The position numbers were made by a program, and so were the translations under genes. From an uncultured Phascolarctobacterium sp. (lineage in GTDB: Bacteria > Bacillota > Negativicutes > Acidaminococcales > Acidaminococcaceae): 9,793 bases of DNA. Shown one piece after another: positions 1-5,698 of this stretch; the first letter of the stretch is position 1, and each line of letters opens with the position of its first letter. Under the pieces are notes generated by a model. The model had not been told where the DNA came from. It did not search any database and was given only the letters and a program-made list of their open reading frames with translations. Location of the stretch: positions 1 through 9,793 of the forward strand of contig CAMFET010000020.1 of the NCBI GenBank assembly GCA_945949475.1. Direction: 5' to 3'.

Positions 1-1137
1 GGCATGGGCGCTGCCCGTGTGCGCGACTTGTTTAAGCAGGCTCAGGAAAAGGCACCCTGCATTGTTTTCATCGACGAAATCGATGCCATTGGTAAGCGTC
101 GTGACAGTGGTCAATTCGGCGGCAACGACGAGCGCGAGCAAACGCTGAACCAGCTTTTGAGCGAGATGGATGGCTTTGACGGTAGCAAGGGCGTGGTTAT
201 TTTGGCAGCGACCAATAGACCGGAATCCTTGGATAAGGCGCTGCTGCGCCCCGGTCGCTTTGATCGTCGCATCCCCGTAGAGCTGCCCGATTTGCAGGGC
301 CGTGAGGCTATTTTGAAGGTGCATGCCCGTGATGTGAAGATGGCAGATGATATCGATTTTAAAGCGCTTGCACGCGCTACTGCCGGTGCCAGCGGTGCTG
401 AGCTGGCCAATATTGTCAACGAGGGCGCTCTGCGGGCTGTGAAACTGGAGCGCCAAGTGGTGGAGCAGGCTGATTTAGAGGAATCCATCGAGGTCGTTAT
501 TGCGGGCTATCAACGCAAGGGCGCTGTTATCAGCCCGGAAGAAAAGAAGGTTATTGCCTATCACGAAATTGGGCACGCGCTGGTGGCTGCAATGCAAAAG
601 AACAGCGCTCCCGTGCACAAGATTACGATTATTCCGCGCACTAATGGTGCTCTTGGTTATACTATGCAAATTGATGAGAACGATAGCGTGCTCATGAAGA
701 AGGAGACATTGTTTAACAAGATTGTTACCATTACTGGTGGCCGCAGCGCCGAAGAGCTCGTCTTCGGCAGCATTACTAGTGGTGCCGCCAACGATATTGA
801 GCAAGCCACGCGCATTGCTCGCAGCATGGTCACCCGCCTCGGCATGACGGAGGAGTTTGACATGATGGCGACCGAGGTCGTAAATAATCAATACCTTGGC
901 GGCGATACCTCCCTCGTTTGCAGTCAAGAAACTGCCGGTCGCATTGATGCTAAGGTGTTGGCCATCATTAAGGAAGCTCACGATAAGGCGCGGCAAATCC
1001 TCAGCGAAAATCGTGCCAAGCTGGATGTTTTGGCTAACTTCCTTCTAGAAAAGGAAACGATTACCGGCGAGGAATTTATGGCTCTGCTCAATCAAGAGGA
1101 ACAGTCTGAGGACGCTTCCCAAGCATCTGTATTATAA
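1..1137 (+). CDS. ftsH: ATP-dependent zinc metalloprotease FtsH (3' part, N-terminus outside window)
   Basis: This is the C-terminal ~378 residues of the membrane-anchored AAA+ protease that unfolds and degrades membrane and short-lived cytosolic proteins. The reading frame is open from base 1, so the membrane segments and Walker A loop lie upstream of the window. Visible elements in order are: the Walker B motif (VFIDEID, about residue 22); the second region of homology with its arginines (ATNRP and RPGRFDRR, about residues 70-90); the AAA lid; and the peptidase domain with the zinc site HEIGH at about residue 188. The downstream aspartate in SGAAND (about residue 265) is the expected third zinc ligand. 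HEIGH replaces the more common HEAGH, but the ligands are intact. The tail after the conserved ITGEEFMALL is short and acidic. The gene is followed at once by a strong terminator, so it is not co-transcribed with the pilin genes. Confidence 0.97.
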   Translation, partial: GMGAARVRDLFKQAQEKAPCIVFIDEIDAIGKRRDSGQFGGNDEREQTLNQLLSEMDGFDGSKGVVILAATNRPESLDKALLRPGRFDRRIPVELPDLQGREAILKVHARDVKMADDIDFKALARATAGASGAELANIVNEGALRAVKLERQVVEQADLEESIEVVIAGYQRKGAVISPEEKKVIAYHEIGHALVAAMQKNSAPVHKITIIPRTNGALGYTMQIDENDSVLMKKETLFNKIVTITGGRSAEELVFGSITSGAANDIEQATRIARSMVTRLGMTEEFDMMATEVVNNQYLGGDTSLVCSQETAGRIDAKVLAIIKEAHDKARQILSENRAKLDVLANFLLEKETITGEEFMALLNQEEQSEDASQASVL

Positions 1138-1153
1138 GAATTAACAATTTACG

Positions 1154-1198
1154 AAAAGTCCCGTAAGCCCTTTAACCATGGGGTTTGCGGGACTTTTT
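1154..1198 (+). terminator. Rho-independent terminator of ftsH
   Basis: A 16-17 bp stem is formed by bases 1154-1170 and 1181-1197, with two G-U wobbles and a 10-nt loop. The arms contain AAAGTCCCG and CGGGACTTT, and the descending arm ends in TTTTT. It lies 16 nt after the ftsH stop codon. Confidence 0.93.
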
Positions 1199-1243
1199 GC
1201 TTAGCTTTTTAACCATTCTGTTAATGATAAATTTCACAAGTTG

Positions 1244-1298
1244 TTTACATTTGTGGCAAAACATTTTTTATTGTTAGAGGCTAAAAAAGCTATAAGAT
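1244..1298 (+). promoter_or_regulatory. Candidate promoter region for the pseudopilin operon
   Basis: The segment between the ftsH terminator and the first pilin-operon gene is AT-rich and must hold the operon promoter. Two weak sigma-70-like options are visible. One is TTGTTA (1271-1276), a 16-nt spacer and TAAGAT (1293-1298), which would give a very short leader. The other is TTTACA (1244-1249), 17 nt and TTTATT (1267-1272). An imperfect dyad, TGTTT (1242-1246) with AAAACA (1258-1263), overlaps the upstream option. Neither promoter is strong, so expression may be low or need an activator. That last point is inference. Confidence 0.35.
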
Positions 1299-1311
1299 AG
1301 AAGCCGAGGAG

Positions 1312-2355
1312 GTGAGCAAGATTCTGCACAGGCAAGCCTTTACATGGCGGCAACGCATACTTTTTCTTAAACAGCTGGCCTTGGTTTTGCAAAGCGGCTT
1401 ACCACTGTTGCAGGCTATGGAGCTGCTAAGGCGTCGTTTAGATAAAAAGCTACAGTTGGTGTGCCTGCATTTATATCAGCTTTTGCGCCATGGTAGCAGC
1501 TTGGCTGAGGCTATGGAGCACGAGCCTCGCTTTTTTCCGGAGCTTACCGTGCAATTAGTGCGAGCGGGTGAGCTGAGTGGTCAGCTTGGTACGGTTCTGC
1601 AGGAGTTAGCTGATTATTATCAACAGCAGGAAAAGCTGCGGAGCTTTGTGCTGAAGGCAGCCTTTTATCCTTTGCTGCTGCTAGTAGCGGCCGTGGCTGT
1701 GTTGCTTTTTTTCCTTTTATATATATTGCCATTGTTGGCAGGCGTCTATAGGGATATGCATATACAGCCCTCGGCCAGTATGGAGCTGCTTTTAAGGATA
1801 CAGCATTGGTTGGTCAATAACCCGCTGCTAATAATGTTAATCCTTGGGCTTACTGTTGTTGGCACAGCGATATATGGCAAAAAAGCTGGACGCTGGTTAT
1901 TAAAAAGAAGCTGGTGTGGAAATTTTTCGGGGCTGCTCTACGAGATACGCTTTTGTAAGCTTTTGGCCTTACTGTTAGACAGTGGTTTAAATATTACCCT
2001 TGCTGTGCGCACCATCGCCTCTACCATGGCAGATAGTGGCTTTGCTAAAAAGCTGCTTTTATTGGATAGCAGACTGCAGCGAGGTGGTGATATCACTCGT
2101 TCGTTAGCAGGTGTGAGTGGTTTGCTGTCGCCTTTAACGCTGGATTTGGTGAGCGTGGGTGTGGCTACAGGCTGTTTGCCGCAAATGCTGCGTGAAGCTG
2201 CCAGCATTGGGCAGCAGGATTTAGAAGCACGCCTAACCAAGCTAAGGGAGGTGTTGGCGCCCCTGCTCTTGCTCAGTGCCGCTGCCATGATTGCTGCAGT
2301 GGTATGCACTGTGTTAGGACCCTTGCTCGAGCTGCTTTCAGCCCTGCCCCAATAA
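1312..2355 (+). CDS. GspF/PilC/ComGB-like inner-membrane platform protein of a pseudopilus system
   Basis: This is a polytopic platform protein of the type II secretion F family, which couples an assembly ATPase to pilin polymerisation in the cytoplasmic membrane. Two T2SF domains are visible, at about residues 14-135 and 208-335. They carry the paired signatures VRAGELSGQLG (83-93) and VSVGVATGCLP (280-290). Hydrophobic segments lie at about 118-145, 170-188 and 315-345. The 347-residue length is typical of ComGB and slightly short for PilC. It opens a six-gene operon, with the major pseudopilin 15 nt downstream. The start is unclear: GTG at 1312 lies inside a perfect AGGAGGTGA ribosome site (1307-1315), while the codons at normal spacing are ATT (1321) and CTG (1324). 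No ATG, GTG or TTG lies in frame between the upstream stop at 1282 and 1312. No ATPase gene (PilB/ComGA/GspE) accompanies it. Confidence 0.9.
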   Translation: MSKILHRQAFTWRQRILFLKQLALVLQSGLPLLQAMELLRRRLDKKLQLVCLHLYQLLRHGSSLAEAMEHEPRFFPELTVQLVRAGELSGQLGTVLQELADYYQQQEKLRSFVLKAAFYPLLLLVAAVAVLLFFLLYILPLLAGVYRDMHIQPSASMELLLRIQHWLVNNPLLIMLILGLTVVGTAIYGKKAGRWLLKRSWCGNFSGLLYEIRFCKLLALLLDSGLNITLAVRTIASTMADSGFAKKLLLLDSRLQRGGDITRSLAGVSGLLSPLTLDLVSVGVATGCLPQMLREAASIGQQDLEARLTKLREVLAPLLLLSAAAMIAAVVCTVLGPLLELLSALPQ

Positions 2356-2370
2356 GGAAAGGAGAATTTT

Positions 2371-2787
2371 ATGATTAAAAAATTTCGTAAGCAAAAAGGT
2401 TTTACACTTATCGAGGTGGTAGCTGCGGCTGCATTAATCGGTGTTTTAGCTACCATGCTTATGCCCTCCCTGTCAGGAGCTAATGACAGGGTAAAAAATG
2501 CAAAGCTTAGCAATGATTTGGCAGCAATCGATCAAGCTATTCAGGTTTATCGCATGGATAATGGTAAGCTGCCAACTAGCTTGACTGTTTTGGATAGCAG
2601 CTATTTAGGTGGCAAGCTAGAATTTAAGGATGCCCTAGGAGAAGCTCTGGATTACTCTGCTAATGGTGATGGTAGCTATACCCTAAAAGGTCAAAATGCC
2701 AGCGGAGCAACCGTTAATTCGCCGGCTAGCAAGGTTGTAGCAGATACTACTACACCAGAAACTACTCAAAATAATGTCTCAAATTAA
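2371..2787 (+). CDS. Major pseudopilin, GspG/ComGC-like
   Basis: This 138-residue prepilin is probably the main subunit of the pseudopilus. It has a short basic leader (KKFRKQKG) and a canonical class III processing site, with cleavage after Gly10 before FTLIE and the assembly glutamate at +5. A hydrophobic helix follows to about residue 32. Next comes a GspG-like region: the amphipathic helix around LAAIDQAIQVYRMDNGKLPTSL (about 50-71), then a segment around DALGEALDYSANGDGSYTL (about 87-105) that recalls the GspG C-terminal fold. The last ~25 residues are rich in Ser, Thr and Asn and look disordered. The AAAGGAG ribosome site (2358-2364) is well placed, 6 nt before the ATG. Processing would need a PilD/ComC-type prepilin peptidase, which is not in this window. 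GspG and ComGC cannot be separated from sequence alone. Confidence 0.9.
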   Translation: MIKKFRKQKGFTLIEVVAAAALIGVLATMLMPSLSGANDRVKNAKLSNDLAAIDQAIQVYRMDNGKLPTSLTVLDSSYLGGKLEFKDALGEALDYSANGDGSYTLKGQNASGATVNSPASKVVADTTTPETTQNNVSN

Positions 2788-3256
2788 ACGCTGTGCTGGG
2801 CAATGCGGCTTTGCCTTGCTGGAGGTTATGGCTTTCGCAGCGGTGCTGATGCTGGGCAGTGGCTTTGTCTATACTCAAAATGCGGCCTTGTGGCGTAATT
2901 ATCATAAGGAGCAGGTTCGCTTTGTAGCCCAGCTTTTAGCCAGCGATTTGCGCCAGCTGCAGCAGCAATCACTGTTTCGGGTGAATGCCATTACGAAGGA
3001 TTTGCGTACCAATCAAGCCCAAAACGGTTACTATCTTACCGAAAAGGGCGTTGCCACAAGTGCTATTCGCTTTGCCGATTATGCTTGCGATGAAGTTTAT
3101 TTTGCGAGCTATATAGCTAGAGTGGGCTTTAGCCAAAATGGTGCTCCCTCCAGCAATGGCTTTTATAGATTGCGGCACAAGCAGCTAACAGGTTTTGGGT
3201 ATCAGGTTGATGTGCAGCCCATTACAGGTAGGGTATTGGTCTATGAAATCCAGTAA
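2774..3256 (+). CDS. Minor pseudopilin (ComGD/GspH-like)
   Basis: This is a 160-residue prepilin-like protein. After an 12-residue leader (ending CAGQCG) comes FALLEV, so the glycine at -1 and the glutamate at +5 of a prepilin peptidase site are both kept. A hydrophobic helix runs to about residue 32 and a soluble, mostly polar domain follows. Cysteines are at positions 7, 11 and 105. The ATG overlaps the end of the major pseudopilin gene by 14 nt and has no clear Shine-Dalgarno sequence, so translational coupling is likely. By size and order it corresponds to a minor pseudopilin of the ComGD/GspH kind that would help initiate or cap the pilus. The soluble domain is too divergent for a more exact name. 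Confidence 0.8.
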   Translation: MSQIKRCAGQCGFALLEVMAFAAVLMLGSGFVYTQNAALWRNYHKEQVRFVAQLLASDLRQLQQQSLFRVNAITKDLRTNQAQNGYYLTEKGVATSAIRFADYACDEVYFASYIARVGFSQNGAPSSNGFYRLRHKQLTGFGYQVDVQPITGRVLVYEIQ

Positions 3257-3557
3257 GCATCAGCAGGGCTTCTTTTTATTATACGAGCTTCTGTGCTTTG
3301 TTTTTACCAGCATGCTTTTGGCTACAACAGCGCATGGCTTTACGGCATCGTTTCAGGTGCAGCAGCGTAGCTTAGAGCTGCAGGAGGCTTGGCAGGTGGC
3401 ACAGTTGACAGCGGCTGGTGTTGCAGTTCCCACCGACTATAATTATCAGGTGGAGCTTGAAGAAAAAGAGCAAAATGGCTATCGCTATATGGAGGTGAGG
3501 GTGTATGCGGCAGGTGCTAAGCGCTTGGTCTGCTCCTTGGTCACTAGCGTGTCCTAA
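3243..3557 (+). CDS. Small minor pseudopilin with shifted prepilin motif (ComGE-like)
   Basis: This is a 104-residue protein with the leader MKSSKHQQG, a hydrophobic stretch to about residue 32 and a short polar domain. I chose ATG 3243 over the in-frame ATG at 3195. It puts the glycine at residue 9, like a normal prepilin leader, and overlaps the previous gene by 14 nt, as elsewhere in this operon; the longer form would overlap by 62 nt and add an unlikely leader. The sequence after the glycine is FFLLYELL, so the glutamate sits at +6 instead of +5. The short body carries one cysteine near the end (about residue 97). By position it resembles ComGE, but the similarity is of architecture only. 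The ribosome site is weak, so coupling to the upstream gene is likely. Confidence 0.7.
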   Translation: MKSSKHQQGFFLLYELLCFVFTSMLLATTAHGFTASFQVQQRSLELQEAWQVAQLTAAGVAVPTDYNYQVELEEKEQNGYRYMEVRVYAAGAKRLVCSLVTSVS

Positions 3558-4074
3558 AGGCTCGAAGCGGTCTAGGTATTATAGGTGTTCTGGGCAAAAA
3601 GGCTTTATGCTGTTAACCTATGTAGTGGGCTTGGCGGTGGGAGCAGCTTTGGCCGCTTTAGTGTGCACTGGGCTGGGGCGCACAGCCTTGAGCTGGCAGC
3701 GTTTGCAGGAGCGCATAAGCATTGTTCAGGCTGGTAGCTATATGCAGTCACTATTAGAAAAGCAGCTAGCTTATAATGCCACAGGAATAACCATTACTGC
3801 CAGCGGGAGCATTTGCTTAAACACCATTACAGGCAATAAGAAGCTCGTCATTTATTATCGTAATGGAGGCTTATATTTACAAACCACAACCGGCAATGGC
3901 ACGGGTACGAATCCTTTGTTTATAGAGGGTATCAAGGTAACGGCTTGGCAGGTACAAAAAATATCGGCACAAAGACTGCGGATTAGCTTTGCTCTGAAGG
4001 GTCAAAATGGGGAGCGGAGCTTTGAACAAGTGCTTACCTGTTATAACGGCGAGGTGAGCTATGGAGAAGCGTGA
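3505..4074 (+). CDS. Minor pseudopilin-like protein with long leader (ComGF/GspJ position)
   Basis: This 189-residue protein has a prepilin-like core, GQKG then FMLLTYVVGLAVG, beginning at residue 34. A glycine and phenylalanine flank the presumed cleavage point, but +5 is threonine, not glutamate. A hydrophobic helix runs to about residue 56. The soluble domain has many beta-prone stretches and a Cys104/Cys179 pair that could form a disulfide outside the membrane. The start at 3505 has the best ribosome site in the operon (GGAGGTGA, 3491-3498). It overlaps the previous gene by 53 nt and gives an unusually long 33-residue leader. Its place and size match ComGF or GspJ. The absence of Glu+5 is a known feature of some minor pilins (GspK), so it may be a tip component. 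The function is inferred from context. Confidence 0.7.
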   Translation: MRQVLSAWSAPWSLACPKGSKRSRYYRCSGQKGFMLLTYVVGLAVGAALAALVCTGLGRTALSWQRLQERISIVQAGSYMQSLLEKQLAYNATGITITASGSICLNTITGNKKLVIYYRNGGLYLQTTTGNGTGTNPLFIEGIKVTAWQVQKISAQRLRISFALKGQNGERSFEQVLTCYNGEVSYGEA

Positions 4075-4966
4075 GCGTGGCAGCATTAGCCTCTATCTAT
4101 TGGTAGTAGCCCTGTTGATGACACTGCTAGCGCATATGGCGTTGCTCTGGAGTCAACGAGAATTTGGTAAAACGAAGCAAAGGCTTTTGGAGCAGCAGCT
4201 ACGACAACTAAATAATTCGTATTTCTTAAACTTAAAGGATAGCTCGTTAGCACCCGGTCAATACCAATGCTTTGCTGGCGTGTTGCAGCCGGGCAGTGAG
4301 CCAGTAGAAATAATTGCTAAAAGTGAAGATAGTACGGATGGACTCATTAACTTTTTTCAGGTGCAGGGCACAGCTGCTAATTTAGGTAGCGCAGTACAGC
4401 GACTGTGTCGGCTTAGCCTGAATTTTTCTGAAAGCCAGCGCTTGTTGGCTGGGCAATATGCTTTAGCTAGCAAAACGGTCACAGGCTTAGAATACTTGCC
4501 GCAGGAAGCAGTATATAAACAAGCAAGCACAGAAGAAGTAAAGCTTCCACAGGTGAGGTTTTTCTATAACAAGGCTGCTAGCGCTATGACAGCGGATGAA
4601 GCGGTTAGTGAGGGACTTAGCAGACATTTTAACTATCTTGATTTAGACAAAAGCTTTGTCTTTAAAAATAACAGTATGTTATTGGGAGAGACAGTTTTTG
4701 TGAATAAATCCAGCATTGAAATAGGCAGTGGCTGCACTTTTGCAGACAGGGTCGCAATATATAGCCAAAAGGGCAATATTATTATTGGTAATAATGTGCG
4801 GATGAATAAAGCCCTGATTCATGCCTATGGCACGGTTAGCATTGGCACAGGCTGTACAATTAATGGCTTAATAATAGCCAATAAAATTATTTTAAAGGGT
4901 ACTTCTAGCTTTAGCGCGGATGCAGATGTAGTAGCGCCATTTGTTTCCTGCGCATTCACAAATTGA
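4061..4966 (+). CDS. PilX-like N-terminus with bactofilin-like beta-helical C-terminus
   Basis: This 301-residue protein is the last gene of the operon. It overlaps the previous gene by 14 nt and has its own GAGGTGA ribosome site (4051-4057). The N-terminus, basic MEKRERG then a hydrophobic segment to about residue 30, resembles PilX/GspK-type minor pilins that lack the Glu+5 motif. Residues 35-55 look like a continuing amphipathic helix. From about 205 to 290 there is a repeating pattern of short beta strands and glycine turns (IEIGSGCTF, IIIGNNVRM, VSIGTGCTI, IILKGTSSF), spaced about 17-21 residues apart. That is the look of a bactofilin or hexapeptide-type beta-helix. The middle section is not recognised. 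Five cysteines (70, 116, 225, 265, 297) are present, two at equivalent positions in successive coils. It is likely anchored in the membrane or incorporated at the pilus tip, with the helix exposed. Confidence 0.65.
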   Translation: MEKRERGSISLYLLVVALLMTLLAHMALLWSQREFGKTKQRLLEQQLRQLNNSYFLNLKDSSLAPGQYQCFAGVLQPGSEPVEIIAKSEDSTDGLINFFQVQGTAANLGSAVQRLCRLSLNFSESQRLLAGQYALASKTVTGLEYLPQEAVYKQASTEEVKLPQVRFFYNKAASAMTADEAVSEGLSRHFNYLDLDKSFVFKNNSMLLGETVFVNKSSIEIGSGCTFADRVAIYSQKGNIIIGNNVRMNKALIHAYGTVSIGTGCTINGLIIANKIILKGTSSFSADADVVAPFVSCAFTN

Positions 4967-4985
4967 AAGCATAACTACAAACCAT

Positions 4986-5016
4986 AAAACCATGTCGAGC
5001 CTTTCGACATGGTTTT
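4986..5016 (+). terminator. Terminator of the pseudopilin operon
   Basis: A perfect 13-bp stem (4986-4998 with 5004-5016) encloses a 5-nt loop. The left arm begins AAAA and the right arm ends TTTT. It lies 20 nt after the last operon stop. Because the arms carry A and T runs it could also work on the minus strand. Confidence 0.9.
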
Positions 5017-5033
5017 CTGTCATACAAAATATT

Positions 5034-5061
5034 AAACGCACGCCATCTTGGCGTGCGTTTT
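5034..5061 (-). terminator. Terminator of the convergent thioesterase gene (probably bidirectional)
   Basis: A perfect 12-bp GC-rich stem (5034-5045 with 5049-5060) has a 3-nt loop and is flanked by A and T runs. It lies 40 nt beyond the minus-strand thioesterase stop codon and 18 nt from the plus-strand terminator. It can work in both directions. Confidence 0.85.
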
Positions 5062-5100
5062 GAGCAATCTTAGCAGTCGTTAATATACAAAATATGCAAA

Positions 5101-5487
5101 TTATGCTTTTACCTTGGCCATGAATTTTTCGTTGTTGATTATAAAGCGTTCATGCGTGCCTTTGCCGATGATACCCTTGCTATCCTCTGCTTGGACGTCG
5201 AAAACAAGCTTGCGACCTTCAACAGCAGTAAGGGTTGCAGTGGCTTTGACAAGATCGTTCATGGCTGTTGCTCTGTCATGAGTTATATTTAAGCTGATGC
5301 CCACCGTGCCACTACCTGCTTCTAAATGAGCATTAACAGCTGCACAGGCAGCTTCCTCCATGAGCGCGCACATCGCAGGTGTTGCAAAAACAGCCAAACT
5401 GCCGCTTTTCATGGTGGCAGCGATATTCGCGTTGGTGACAGTGGTAGTGGCAGCTCCTACCAAACCAGCACTTAAAGTATTAGACAT
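5101..5487 (-). CDS. FlK-type hotdog-fold thioesterase
   Basis: This is a 128-residue single-domain hotdog thioesterase of the family named for the fluoroacetyl-CoA hydrolase FlK. The catalytic triad is recognisable: Thr36 (FATPAM), Glu44 (LMEEAA) and His70 (ITHDRAT). The spacings, 8 and 26 residues, equal those of FlK Thr42/Glu50/His76. The conserved core GTVG...H..AT and the C-terminal GKGTHERFII are present. It should hydrolyse a short acyl-CoA in the cytosol, but the substrate cannot be read from the sequence; most family members are not shown to act on fluoroacetyl-CoA. I chose the ATG at 5487 because GGGAGG (complement of 5498-5503) lies 10 nt upstream. An in-frame ATG at 5526 would precede this ribosome site and is unlikely. 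It is transcribed alone, divergently from the DUF190 gene. Confidence 0.88.
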   Translation of the reverse strand: MSNTLSAGLVGAATTTVTNANIAATMKSGSLAVFATPAMCALMEEAACAAVNAHLEAGSGTVGISLNITHDRATAMNDLVKATATLTAVEGRKLVFDVQAEDSKGIIGKGTHERFIINNEKFMAKVKA

Positions 5488-5536
5488 ATAAATTAAACCT
5501 CCCTTTGTATTCAAGCTCTTTATCAAGAATTACTTT

Positions 5537-5565
5537 ATTATATCATAAGCCATATAGAAGGAAAA
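5537..5565 (-). promoter_or_regulatory. Promoter of the thioesterase gene
   Basis: On the minus strand TATAAT (complement of 5537-5542) is preceded by TGA, forming an extended -10 (TGnTATAAT). The -35 at 17-bp spacing (TTTTCC) is poor, which the extended -10 may offset. The leader to the ATG would be about 40 nt. Confidence 0.65.
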
Positions 5566-5629
5566 GACAAGATAAAATGTATAAATGGTAACATATTTGT
5601 AAAATTCATAATTCGCTCAGAAAAATTAC

Positions 5630-5658
5630 TTACACAGATTTGGTGAGTGTGCTATAAT
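5630..5658 (+). promoter_or_regulatory. Promoter of the DUF190 gene
   Basis: TTACAC (5630-5635), a 17-bp spacer and TATAAT (5653-5658), with TGC directly before the -10 (extended -10). Transcription would start near 5665, leaving a short leader of about 34 nt. That leaves no room for a riboswitch on this transcript. Confidence 0.75.
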
Positions 5659-5698
5659 GAAAACAGATAAAGAAACAAACTAATTCGGGGGTGATTTT

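Noticed and set aside
583..597. HEIGH instead of HEAGH in the FtsH zinc site
   Set aside because: The variable position is not a ligand and the substitution occurs in ordinary FtsH proteins, so it is not evidence of altered function.
475..996. Long minus-strand open frame (173 codons) inside ftsH
   Set aside because: It lies fully antisense to a strongly conserved protease domain, has no ribosome site or recognisable protein features, and is a codon-bias shadow.
1258..1270. An AAAA-N5-TTT arrangement upstream of the pilin operon, like half of a ComK box
   Set aside because: ComK is restricted to Bacillus-type relatives, the match is incomplete and single, and such A/T runs are common in AT-rich intergenic DNA.
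1938..2513. Minus-strand open frame of 191 codons across the platform and major pilin genes
   Set aside because: It spans the junction of two well-supported plus-strand genes and its protein is low-complexity Ser/Ala-rich, as expected of an antisense shadow.
5488..5698. Possible fluoride riboswitch between the thioesterase and DUF190 genes
   Set aside because: I found no sequence resembling the conserved riboswitch core on either strand, and both predicted leaders (about 34-40 nt) are too short to hold one plus an expression platform.
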